Shown here: positions 10,130 through 20,815 of the stretch, piece by piece
How the letters are laid out: each line of letters opens with the position of its first letter
How positions within the stretch are numbered: the first letter of the stretch is position 1
Source: Paraphysomonas bandaiensis
Taxonomy: Eukaryota > Chrysophyceae
DNA length: 64,000 nt
Assembly (NCBI GenBank): GCA_965644295.1
Contig: CBFFRP010000275.1
Location: forward strand, 1 to 64,000
Reading direction: 5' to 3'
Program-made: the position numbers and the translations under genes
The notes under the pieces: generated by a model
Database searches by the model: none
The model's input: the letters and a program-made list of their open reading frames with translations, nothing else
Told to the model about the DNA's origin: nothing

Positions 10130-13063
10130 TCAAAGAAAATTGCGAATTTCATTCAAAAGTGGGCCGTATGACTGTGCACGTCCATAGCATACATGGCCAA
10201 TCGATGTGAGCTCCCATTTCGATAAAATATGTGGTCTATGCAGTTTGCACATAATCACTGCAGTTTTATCGGCGGTATCATTATCTTCTAATTTATAGCG
10301 ACACATCTCCGTGTCACTATCAGGGTCATGTAAGTGGGCAGACGGCTGAAAGATTTCTTTCAAACTAGTTGTCCACGCTGAAACAGTAAAAAATAAGGAT
10401 GCGACACTACTAGGCAGTTTACTCATGTCGATGTTAATCGTATGGGACCCGATACCAGAGTGTTCATCAATAACATCACCGCTGTGTCTCACGGCAGCGG
10501 ATCTGCAATATCGTTTGCCCCAAGAGCTACTGGAGTAGTCAACCGTACCCACATGGTTACCAGAAAAGTCGTATATCAGACACGATGCGTCCAGATAGAT
10601 AACCGGGCCATCGAATTTCCACTTCTCGAGCATTTGAACATTTCTAAGGTTAGGAGCTGCAGAGTAGGACTCTCCTTTGAGCAGAATCCGTGATACACCG
10701 GACCGCATCACATTCTGAAATATCGTGTCTCTAGAATGATAGCCCTTGTTGAGAGAGTTTCCAACTGCAGTCTCTAAGGCTAAAAGCAGCTGAGATTTGG
10801 AAGGAAGTGGGATTCCAGACATTTCAAAGAACTGAGGCCAAGATTCAAGGGTAAGAATTGACTCAACGCTGCGTTGCCATTGTCTTCGAATGTAAAGAGG
10901 AGGTCTTCCCTGAAAAGTGTCATACCGATCTATACAGTAATCGAGTTTGCTCCTTGAGCCTCCCCCATTCACCAGTAGAGAGAGGAACAGCGAGTGAAAG
11001 AGGGTGAGACGCATAGAAACCTTTTGAACTTCAAAGTATTTTTCAAGTCTACTCTCATCGCCAGGGGTAACAATGGCCAACGAAGGATCTCGTGAGCATG
11101 CCCACAGCACTGACCGATCAAACGATTCCTTGATATATATCATCGCAATTGATTTCCAGGAATAGGTGTCGCTCACTGAGAGGAGAGACAGGAGTTCTCC
11201 CAGTGAAGGAGTATGTTTCTTCACGCGCTTTTCCGGTTTCTTGACAAAATCATCCAGTCTACATCGAACAAGTGCTCGAAGCTGCGGAAATTTGTCCACT
11301 ACGCCAAGTAGCAAGCGGTGTAGCTGGCAGTAACCAGTTAGTGCAACGTCCGAGACCGCCACACCTTTATCCATTAATAATACGACTTGCGTATTCATCA
11401 TTTTGGTTATCACACACAAAACCATCTCCGGGTCAGTGTGTGGGGTCCAGGCTGACTCCAAAATAGGTTCCTGCTTAACAGTTTCGTTGTTCTGACACCT
11501 GCGCCAGCTCTGGTCGCTACTGCTCTTACACCTGCGCCAGTTCTGGTCAATACTGCTCTGCTGTTGGCGACAGGAACGAGTCCCCTCTTTGACAACCTTG
11601 CTGCAGGTACTAATGAGTGTTGCTAAACCTTTGTCGAAGTGTTCTTTGTCAAGGAATATTGGAAGAAAGCTCGTGAACTTTTCACCCCAAACAGTGCGTC
11701 TCACTCCCTCACTCTTGAATGATTCTAGACTTAGTATATCGAAAGTAGATGTGACGTAGTCAAGGCTACCCGTTTTGGGATTAGTAGTGTAGGTGATAGG
11801 AAAACCAAGAACTGAATCAGCCTTGGTGCTTAGAGAATGAAAGCAAGTGAGATCTTGTGAAAGACAGTTTGCCTCAAGAATGTAGGCAATCCTCCATGCT
11901 AAAGTAGTTCCAGAAGGAGACAGCGCAGACCTTGGGTAACGAGTCGCGAAGAGTGTGCGCCAAACTAGCCAATCGTCAGTCATATCAGCCATCCCACGAC
12001 AAGTAGATCCAACAGCGAGAATATCATTAACAGAAAGATAGGAGAGCACTGCAAGGGCAGTGTCGCGAGATAATGTACGGAACAAGCCCATATTACGATC
12101 TGTAGCTCCCATAAGCCCCGCAGTAGACTCCCGATTTGCTTTCCCGTCACTATTCTTAAAATTTGATATATCTGAGTAAGTTAAAGAATCTTTCAAAGCA
12201 AGATATGGGTTACTGTCTACCACAACATCTCGGGACGAAGTAGATGTCTGAGCTTGGCTCGGGGTGGTTTGGCGTCGTCCAACTGTGATCCATTCGGATT
12301 CCTGACTCATGGGAGCAGTATGTTTAGCATTTTCCTCATAATTGGTTGTCGAGCTTTGAGCAGAGTCAGTATATACCTCACCCTGCTTGAACTCTGATTG
12401 CTGCTTCTTACGCTTGGAAAACATTCGAGCATACAGCTTCTGTGTAGTCTCCCCTGATATCTGTACTGAGGGAAAGCTTAGAGGAACATTTTCTACTTCT
12501 ACGAGACTTGGCAGTAAAGGCTTAGGAGAAGTGCGAGTATGTCCACACGCTGCACACTCGTATGCAGTAGATTCTGCTATTGTGCGGGAAATATTTCCGG
12601 TTGAAATCTCTATTGGTTGCCCATCAGCGAGAATAAATGATGTAAGCTGGACAAGCACAGAGCGGACAGAAAAAGCGGATGACCAATATCGGTAAGGAAT
12701 TGTCACAGAACTAATAGGAGCTGTCTCTAACATATCTAAGCAAACTTCCCAGGATTCATCTCGCCTCAATATGTTGAGGTGCGGGATATAGGAGCACATC
12801 CTAACTCGAGGAGGGAAAGAAGGGTAGCCAGCTGGGAAAGTAATCACGAAATGAACTACGATGTCTTCAAAACTACTTCCCTCTGAGCCCGTTATGTTGC
12901 CATGCCTATGACCACTCAGACACTATATATACATACATGCATATGCTTACCACTCATTCAGATCTTCTCCACGTAGAGGTTCAACGCTGATATTGGCTAC
13001 AGGGCAACTCTTCACCTCCGCATACTCTCTCATCAAACGAGTAGATCTCAATTGGCGGTGCAT
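10130..13063 (-). CDS. E2 ubiquitin-conjugating / F-box / TerD fusion protein
   Basis: Two exons (12951-13063 and 10130-12905, one 45-nt intron) give 962 residues. The join rebuilds the start of a UBC fold (NEW|HGNITGSEGSSFEDIVVHF then FPAGYPSFPPRVR). Catalytic Cys is about residue 93 in VCLDML; the usual HPN is HLN (about residues 80-82). A Ser-rich linker leads to an F-box at about residues 325-367 (LSYLSVNDILAVGSTCRGMA ... WRTLF). A middle region of about 400 residues (CFHSLSTKADSVLGFPITY onward) follows. The last 170 residues resemble TerD: LDASCLIYD, AVRHSGDVID, GIGSHTINIDMSKLP and W-x-L-x-x-IGH near the end. By family knowledge the F-box recruits Skp1 and the E2 transfers ubiquitin; one chain could join substrate recognition and conjugation. 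It is divergent from the 13648 gene. The TerD call rests on pattern recognition. Confidence 0.82.
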
Positions 13064-13345
13064 TATTGCTTGGAGTTAAGTCCCGTGACGATAACAACAA
13101 GCAATAATGAGCATATAGCATATCTATATTACTGCACATTTCCACTGATTGCATTTCCTGGAAATGGAAAAAATATTCTCCATGTTGGACTATTTTTACT
13201 GGAATTTATATAGATGAAAAAAACAAGGTAAATTAGAATAGAAAAATGTAAAATACCTACATTTACATGGATTTCCATACATTTGGTAAGCTGAATACCA
13301 GAATATTGTACAAAATATTATAAACCTACACTGCTACACTGATCA

Positions 13346-13490
13346 TATTTTTCGGGAATAAGTTGAAGCAAATATGCTCTATATTACTGATACACAACTA
13401 CGGCTGGAATTCAGATAATTGTTGTCTCAATATTAGAGGCATCTTTGAACAAAAATATGTTGCTGCTACAGATACCTACGACGTACAGCA
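13346..13490 (-). repeat. dispersed repeat family 3, copy 1
   Basis: On the minus strand this reads through a block (TTTTTGTTCAAAGATGCCTC, then TTGAGACAACAATTATCTG, then CCGTAGTTGTGTATCAGT) that is nearly identical to plus-strand copies at about 16310-16455 and 47155-47345. No coding frame is conserved between copies. It lies upstream of both divergent genes here. Confidence 0.8.
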
Positions 13491-13647
13491 GTATACAGCA
13501 GTACCCCCCCCATATATACACACATCACATGCATCATAGTTAGATACTTTACAGTTGAGATGCCAATTCAGTGCTAACATAATAGACTGATATATCGATG
13601 TTAGACCATAGAAGAAATGTAATTGTTGTACTATATAGTTTGTGTCG

Positions 13648-14268
13648 ATGAAAATGCAACACAACAAACGTAAAGTTGATGATATTGAAGATAGTGGTGA
13701 TATGATTACAGCTGCAACCGCCCCCTCCACATATTCAGGTAGAGATGCACTGTCATAGCTAATCTTTGAATAATATCATTTTTTAAAGCTGGAGATACAG
13801 TGTCCACAGTAAATACGAATATTACAGATAATATAATTTGTACAAACAATTCAGGTCATAAAGTCCCATTTCGAATGTATGCAGTAATTGGTGTGTATCG
13901 TGCTCGCTTTAGGTGGAGATGATAAAATTAGCTGTTTGATTGAAGTGGGCGATATATGCGAAGATACAGATGCAGATGATGGAACTATTTTACCTGCCCA
14001 TGATTACCGTAGGCGGCGTGGATTTCAGGAGTGCATGCAGGATATATCGCGAGTTGAAGGAAAGCATTATCCTATTCAATATCATCGAAAAGAAAAAGGA
14101 AAAGACCATCGGCGTAAATGTAGATGGTGTGATAATTATAAAACATCTGTGTATTGCATGAACTGTGGTGTCGCACTGTGCATTAAGAATATGGATGGGA
14201 CAACCTGTTGGAGAGATTTTCATGACGCGCCTTTACAAGTCCAAAGCATCGATGGTGCCCATATTTGA
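13648..14268 (+). CDS. small piggyBac-type zinc-ribbon protein, 170 aa
   Basis: Three exons (13648-13738, 13789-13854, 13913-14268; introns of 50 and 58 nt) give 170 residues. The C-terminal part has a Cys/His array: RRKCRWCDN (C-x2-C), YCMNCG (C-x2-C), a further Cys in ALCI, then CWRDFHD. It is followed by only about 20 residues. This matches the zinc ribbon found at the C-terminus of piggyBac-type transposases. The DDD catalytic domain, normally several hundred residues, is absent; only an acidic stretch and a basic HYPIQYHRKEKGKDHRRK segment precede it. The intact frame across two introns argues for a retained (domesticated) fragment over random decay, but a truncated relic is possible. 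Exon 1 is the least certain part. Confidence 0.55.
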
Positions 14269-14344
14269 AGTTTTTTACATTTAATATAATATCTAATATA
14301 TTCTTTTCATCGATCACTAGCGCTTCCTAAGTTGCAGAGGTACC

Positions 14345-14535
14345 TTGTTGAGTTCTGCAGTATGATGCGATATATATTGTGCAATTGAAGTGAGTATGTA
14401 GTGAAGTGTTTAGAGTTTAGATTAATAATCATAATTTCTTACTTGAAAGTACATTGTGCTCAACAAAGCAAGATTAAGGTTTGCATGTAGATCAAAGTTT
14501 ACTTCAGTGAAATGTCCAATGCTAACATACCTAAT
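14345..14535 (+). repeat. LTR-like repeat, 5' fragment
   Basis: Begins TTGTTGAGTTCTGCAGTATG and runs through ACTTGAAAGTACATTGTG and TTACTTCAGTGAAATGTCC, matching the 5' part of the 41407-42075 element. Relative to that copy, about 185 bases are missing after GAAGTGAG, and no CTCAACA end follows. Confidence 0.7.
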
Positions 14536-14834
14536 CCGAATATGATATCAAATTAATACGCTGCAACACCAAGTCTTGTAGAGTGCAATTATAAAAAGTC
14601 TTTCTGAACGATAAAAGCATAAACCGTTAAAAAGTTTTTATGGGCTCTAATCTACTTGTACTCATTGTTTACATCGTTTCTACTTTACCAGTAATTAGCA
14701 TGCCATGGCACGCCCCATCATTTCCTTCTCTGAAGATATCTCGATAATGAGTAAATACAATATATATTAAATATTATATGATATACAGAAACAATAAGCA
14801 TTGCGCCGCATCAGTGCACTTATATGGTCTAACT

Positions 14835-16124
14835 TCACCACGTCCACCATCCCATCAATGCACCACCTCCTCCTACAACTTCTATAACCACTTCTATTAC
14901 AATCAACCATATCACGATCCACTCCAACTTCGAAGCATGTGCATTTTGCATCTGCTGTTGTATCATATCCAACAGTTCCTTAAGCATGTCAAGCCTTGTG
15001 TTAAGTACCTCCACACGGCTCTCCATCTCCAGGTACTTAGCCACTACCAAGTAATCTGGTTCATACGTGTCCTCTTCCCAGAAAAAGTCTGGCGTATCCA
15101 ATACATCTGAATGGAGGTTAAGGTCGTGACGTATCACAAATATATCCCCGATCATCATTCCCACCCGCCTAATCGAGAGGTCAATCTTGCCGACCCTTGC
15201 AAGCGTCTCAGGGATGAACTTGTACTCCTCAACCTTACGTTCAATTCTCTCTTCAAATATCGATATCACAGAAGATTGTGCAATAGCAACGCTTACTGAC
15301 AAGCGTTGTTTAGCATTGGTAGTCTCAGGGAGGGTGATGACATCATTGGCGATGGTGATGCGAGAGTGGGACTCGTACTCATCAGACGTTATGAAAGCCA
15401 TATCATCCTCACCTGATGCAAACTCGACATCGTTTACTTTACCTTGCTTCACGAAGTCTCGAACAATATCCAGCATAAAGACTTCCTCGCCCTTTGCAAA
15501 CCCCCAGAAAACAACAGCACCAAATTCAAATACATATATCTCCTGGTTTCCTGGGTCCGATATTTTCATTGCAAGATCACGGTTGGCAGGAGGTGGCTGA
15601 GCGTCCGTCAAAGTAGTGTAGCCCTTTTCAGAAGAACCCGTGTACCAAGCTGGGGTACGAGATATACATAACGCGTCACCATAACGCTTCGTCTTCCATT
15701 TAGACTTCGAATTAACAATCGCGATTGATATATGCTCAAATAAGTCTTGCAGATGAATTTCTGTCGCGACACAACAGAAGTATATTCGCCTCTTCTTCCG
15801 CTGGGCCTCAAACTCTCCACCTTTAGTACGTGCTGTTTGTTTCTTTCGCTGGCGGCCCGTTCTTGATAATTTGTCATTAATTCTATCAATATATATCCCC
15901 TCGTCAGTCAAGTTCTCGTCCTCCTCGTCATAAGTTTTGCGTTCAGAAGGAAGTGATATCTGTTTCTTGTATTGCCCCCGCCCACTAACAGTATTTTTAC
16001 TACCATAATAATCACTTGGAGCGAATGAAATGGATCCATATTTGGAGTCCTCATAATCAGTGCTATCCGCTCGACCTGACCTCACAAACTGTTTGTCTTC
16101 ACTCAGTTTATTGTATTCCGACAT
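14835..16124 (-). CDS. RMD1: RMD1/RMND1 (DUF155) family membrane protein
   Basis: Intronless, 429 residues. The C-terminal two thirds match the DUF155/RMD1 family: FEFGAVVFWGF, DDMAFITSDEYESHSRITIA, LSVSVAIAQSSVISIFEE, LSIRRVGMMIGDIFVIRH, NLHSDVLDTPDFFWEE and the C-terminal LEWIVIWLIVIEVVIEVV, a single membrane anchor. The first 110 residues are charged, low in complexity and probably disordered. Yeast Rmd1/Rmd8 and human mitochondrial RMND1 are relatives. The invariant DTPDFFWE is intact. With no convincing mitochondrial presequence and a C-terminal TM tail, this copy resembles the Rmd1/Rmd8 branch more than RMND1 (inference). The exact biochemical role of the family is not settled. Confidence 0.9.
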   Translation of the reverse strand: MSEYNKLSEDKQFVRSGRADSTDYEDSKYGSISFAPSDYYGSKNTVSGRGQYKKQISLPSERKTYDEEDENLTDEGIYIDRINDKLSRTGRQRKKQTARTKGGEFEAQRKKRRIYFCCVATEIHLQDLFEHISIAIVNSKSKWKTKRYGDALCISRTPAWYTGSSEKGYTTLTDAQPPPANRDLAMKISDPGNQEIYVFEFGAVVFWGFAKGEEVFMLDIVRDFVKQGKVNDVEFASGEDDMAFITSDEYESHSRITIANDVITLPETTNAKQRLSVSVAIAQSSVISIFEERIERKVEEYKFIPETLARVGKIDLSIRRVGMMIGDIFVIRHDLNLHSDVLDTPDFFWEEDTYEPDYLVVAKYLEMESRVEVLNTRLDMLKELLDMIQQQMQNAHASKLEWIVIWLIVIEVVIEVVGGGGALMGWWTW

Positions 16125-16309
16125 GGATACAAAAGAAGAATCTAATAATAATATTTACTTCAGCAAAGGAGTATGCCTTCTGCTGCGTTTGTTTAGATAT
16201 TTTACTGTAATGTTGTGGTTTTCTATGTATAAGTATATAATAGTGCAGTAAGTCAAGGGACATGTGTGGACTTGCTCTTCCATAGAGAGACGAGCACATA
16301 CATAGAGCT

Positions 16310-16455
16310 CATGTATTGGCATCCTTTGTATATTTTTGTTCAAATATGCCTCTATTATTGAGACAACAATTATCTGTATTACAGCCGTAGTTGTGTATCA
16401 GTTATATAGAGAATATTTGCATCAATTTATTTCCGAAATATGAGATGCTGACTGC
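16310..16455 (+). repeat. dispersed repeat family 3, copy 2
   Basis: CATCCTTTGTATATTTTTGT through ATTGAGACAACAATTATCTG to GCTGACTGCCGATAC. Near-identical to the 47155-47345 copy in the same orientation and to 13346-13490 inverted. It lies between the RMD1 and pyrophosphatase starts (a 745-base divergent gap); the rest of that gap shows nothing recognisable. Confidence 0.8.
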
Positions 16456-16869
16456 CGATACTCCACCACCCTCGTATGGGTAATGTGTGTTAAACATACG
16501 GATATATCCCCGTCATAGGATATCATGTAGCCCGTAATCGAAGGGAAATGGATAGTAAAAAAATTCAAAAAAATAGACAACTGGTTTTCAACTTACGGTT
16601 ACAAACGGACGGTAGAATATCCATATGTTACCTAACATAAACTACAGACTACAATCATGTAGCCGGCAACTACCACTATACATTCTATTACCCACATCAG
16701 TACAGGAGTGTATAGCATTCACATACATGTGCAGCAGTGTATATATACATACATACCTTCATACTATGTGAAGTAATTAAAAGATTACACCCATATAGAG
16801 TTCATTCCAATATACACAAACGGTAGCAACGTGAATTCACGTACTATCATATAAATACATATTAAATCA

Positions 16870-19800
16870 ATGCGAAGAGTTGCAACAGGTACTCAAGCCA
16901 CTCATTCATCAGATAATATAAGTATGAGAGAGACTGAAGAGTACAGTGGATTGAATGTAGAATCTGGTCATTCATATCGTACAGAAAAGGTTTTAATTCA
17001 TATTCATATTAATAGAAAATTAATTATATTTTTTGATTATAGTATAAACAAGTTAGTGTAGGACATTTTGGTAAATGGATATGGCTACTTGTCTTCTTAT
17101 CAGGATTGTTTGTTATGCTACTACAAGGCGATTTGTTTTATATTGCCCTCTTTGTACTTACTGCATGCTGTATTGGAGCATTTTTTTCATATTATTTGGC
17201 AAGGTTATTTTTATTTTACTTTGTTTGTATTCTGTATGATTTTTATATTTTTTGTAGTTATGTTTTTAGCAAAGATGACGGGACCGCGGAAATGAGAGCT
17301 GTCTCGGATCCAATCAAAGAAGGGGCCGAGGGTTTTCTCAAGGTCCAATACGGAGCAATTTTTAAGATTGCGAGTGTCCTTGCTATGATAATTTTCTTTT
17401 CATACGCACTACGCCCATCAGGAAAGGCTGGATCTTCTGGTGTCGAGAGCATTGGGTCTGTAATGCTCGGAATTCTCGCTAGTCTCTCTTTCATTGTTGG
17501 GGCGGGTTGCTCAGCAATGGCGGGCTATGTAAGCATGTGGGTTTCCGCCTCCACGAATATTCGTGTTTGCTCCGCTGCTCGACGGTCTTATCACGAGTGT
17601 CTTGAGATCTGCTTCCGAGGCGGTGCCTTTTCAGCTGTTCTGGCCATTACTCTATGTGTATTTGGTGTCTCAATGCTGTATTTCATTCTTTCTCTCCTTT
17701 TTGTCAACTCTGGTGTGCTGAAACCATCTGGTACACTCATTATCCAAGCACATAATTTGTTTGCTGATTATGTTATATGTCCGCAGAGGTGCCGGTGTTG
17801 ATGGTAGGCTATGGATTTGGAGCCTCATTTGTTGCTCTCTTTATGCAGCTAGGCGGGGGCATATACACCAAGGCTGCCGACGTCGGAGCTGACATGGTTG
17901 GAAAGATTGAGGTACGTATGTCGGTTTATATACAATACTGTGATGGCGTATTACGTTGTGATTTTTTGTGCAACATGAGATCGATTCCCAAACTCGTGTA
18001 ATATTTGAATCGACTCAGATTGGCATCCCTGAGGACGATCCACGCAACCCAGCAGTGATTGCAGATCTTGTAGGAGACATGGTTGGTGACTGCGTGGGGT
18101 CCTCTGCAGATGTTTTTGAATCTGTTGCCGCTGAGATTATTGGTGCAATGATCCTAGGGTCGACATTGGCGGACGAGCACGGTCTGGAAGGGAACGTCTC
18201 ATTCATGCTCTTTCCGTTAGCCGTACATGCCATGGACATTCTTGTGTCCTCTGTAGGTATCATGGCTCTGCGCTCCGGATCTTCTTCGGAGAACCCAATG
18301 GCTGCCCTCAATCGGAGTTACCGCATCACCGCCTTTCTGGCCATCATCGGGTTCTTGTGTTGTGTAAGAGTGCTTCTCTATGTGGATGATCACCCCAACG
18401 CATGGCTACACTTCGCGGCATGCGGAGGTGTCGGTATCATTAACGGCTACATATTCATTCAATCCACACAGTACTACACTGACTATGAGTACAAGTATGG
18501 AATCTAATTATACTGGTATAACGCTACTCACACACCCGTAGGCCTGTTCGGGATATTGCCGCTTCCTCTGTGACTGGGCATGGTACTAACATCATTACAG
18601 GCGTGGCTGTTGGTATGAAATCCACTGTCATCCCAGTCGTTACTGTTAGTATCGCTGTACTCACGTGTTATCACCTTGGGGCTTCATCGGGTGTAGGAAG
18701 CCCTCGCAGTGCAGGTGGGAAGTACTCTTTCATTTTCAATCGACTGGTGTGATATGAAATTATACAACAGGGTTGTTTGGAACCGCTGTGGCTACCATGG
18801 GCATGCTCTCCTCTGCTGTGTACGTGTTGTCCATGAATAACTTTGGGCCTATTGCTGACAATGCTGGAGGTATGTTTCTGCAGTATAGTATACAACTTAA
18901 CCAACCTCTGTTTAGGTATCGCCGAGATGTCTCAGCAGCCCGAAGAGATTCGGACATGCACAGATAAGCTAGACGCTGCTGGTAATGTGACTAAGGCTAT
19001 CACCAAGGTAAAATACATTATTTCTGCCCAACGTATGTGTGAATGAAGCTTTATCAGGGTTACTCTATTGGCTCTGCAGCACTGGCATGCTTTCTTCTCT
19101 TTGGAGCCTTCATGGACGAGTTTTCTCAGTATGCTGGCGTACCTTTCCGTCACGTGGACATTGCTGTTCCAGAGATCCTTATTGGTGGACTCATGGGCAC
19201 AATGATGGTGTTTTACTTTACTGGATTAGCTGTTGCTGCGGTGGCTTCTGCAGCCCAGGAGGTCCGCCATTCTTTTCAATATTCATTCTTGTTATGAAAT
19301 TGTGTGTGAGTAGGTTGTCCTTGAAGTGAGGCGACAGTTGGCAGAGAACCCGGACATCATGACCTTCAAAAGCAAGCCTGACTACCGATCTTGTGTCGCC
19401 CTTGTCACCCAGGCCGCACTCAAAGAAATGCAGTTTCCAGGTGAATCCTAAGAAAGACTTGATTAGACTATCCTGACTAAACTGCAGGTGTACTGGCGGT
19501 TGGCATGCCTGTTGTTGTGGGCTTGGTTTTTCGATTTGTGGGGTATTTCACGAACAGGTAAGGAAACGAGATAACGTTTGAGCATTGTAACAGTCTTGAA
19601 AGGAATCTGCTTGGAGCAGAGGTGCTTGCTGGCTACCTCATGTTTGCTACTACAACTGGTAGGTGCTTTTTGTTCAGTATGGCTTTACATGGACTTCTGT
19701 CATACAAATTGTTGCAGGTATTCTGATGGCACTTTTCCTTGACAACGTTGGTGGCGCGTGGGATAATGCCAAGAAGTTCATAGAGCTAGGCAACCATGGT

Positions 19801-19953
19801 GGAAAAGGAAGCGATGCACACAAGGCTGCAGTTACTGGTGACACTGTCGGCGACCCTTTCAAGGACACTGCAGGGCCTTCTCTACATGTACTCATCAAGT
19901 TGCTCTCTACCACTGTTCTGGTGTTAGGCCCACTTTTTCTGAACTCAAATTAG
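16870..19953 (+). CDS. vacuolar-type H+-translocating pyrophosphatase, K+-independent (type II-like)
   Basis: Thirteen exons with introns at 16990-17042, 17204-17257, 17731-17786, 17912-18018, 18495-18541, 18715-18770, 18870-18915, 19008-19057, 19262-19313, 19441-19487, 19558-19602 and 19659-19717 give 803 residues. The protein hydrolyses cytosolic pyrophosphate and pumps protons into acidic compartments. Family motifs: [16 protein letters not shown] (about residue 282), EDDPRNPAV then DLVGDMVGD (about 297-312), [20 protein letters not shown] (about 561-570) and [15 protein letters not shown] (about 733). The lysine in [10 protein letters not shown] is diagnostic of the K+-independent class, where K+-dependent enzymes have Ala. 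DLVGDMVGD departs from the usual DNVGDNVGD at both Asn positions; the first change is shared with plant AVP2-type enzymes as I recall them. The 54-nt intron at 17204 is in frame without a stop, but splicing restores the motif. Absent from animals and fungi, which excludes those hosts. Confidence 0.96.
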
Positions 19954-20815
19954 ATTGAGTATATCGATGCAGTGTTATAGTCACTCGTGTATGAAAGCGA
20001 TGAATTTAAACTCTGTAGAAGGTTGCAAAATAATAATCTGTGGAAGCATATGGGAAAAGCAGTGCATGATGTGTTATAGCAATGATTAAGTCGTGTAATC
20101 ATAAATGCGCGAAATAACAACGAAAAGATAATGAATAAAGTTCGTGTAACGATTACGACTACTTGGCATATAATCGTAACCTCTCTTGCTGATGTTTAGA
20201 TGTTTAGTTATGCCACGTGGCCACGTGGAGGTGTAAGCGTCTGTATGAAAGAACCCTGACAGCCCAACCATGTATCCAATGCTCATATAGCATATAGTAC
20301 TGCAGAAACATTTTCCGTGTCTGCAGCAGACTTATTAAAACAGAATTAATATGACTGCATCAATAGTTATGAAAACTGAAATATAGAGGCCCCAGTCTTT
20401 TCTTATTTATCTGAGCAGTGTATCAAGGGTCCTTGCTTTAGTTTTTCTTGCTTGACATTTTTTAAACAGTACTTTAAATGGATACAGTTATCATCAAATA
20501 CATGTCATATTTGTTCGAAACAATAAGTATCTTTGTATTCGTAGTAATATTTAGGTAACGATTCGTATTTGTTGATATTATTAGTAAGAAAATCACTATA
20601 GAATAATAATGCTACTGAGTAGGGAAGCAACCATACACTGAATACTGTGAAGCAACTAAAAGCAGCTGTCGATATCTCGAATTCCCATGAAGAAAACAGA
20701 CAAATAGATGCTGAGATATATCACAAAATATGTAATATTGGTAGATATTGGTCCATGCACCTGTAGTAGCCGCACGGGACCCAATGAAATAAACAAACGA
20801 CACGAAGAAGCAGAT
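19954..20815. other. convergent intergenic region with double E-box palindrome
   Basis: Holds the 3' ends of the convergent pyrophosphatase and POC1 genes. AT-rich, no gene seen. It contains CCACGTGGCCACGTGG at 20213-20228, a perfect 16-bp palindrome made of two CACGTG E-boxes. Whether it is used is unknown. Confidence 0.5.
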
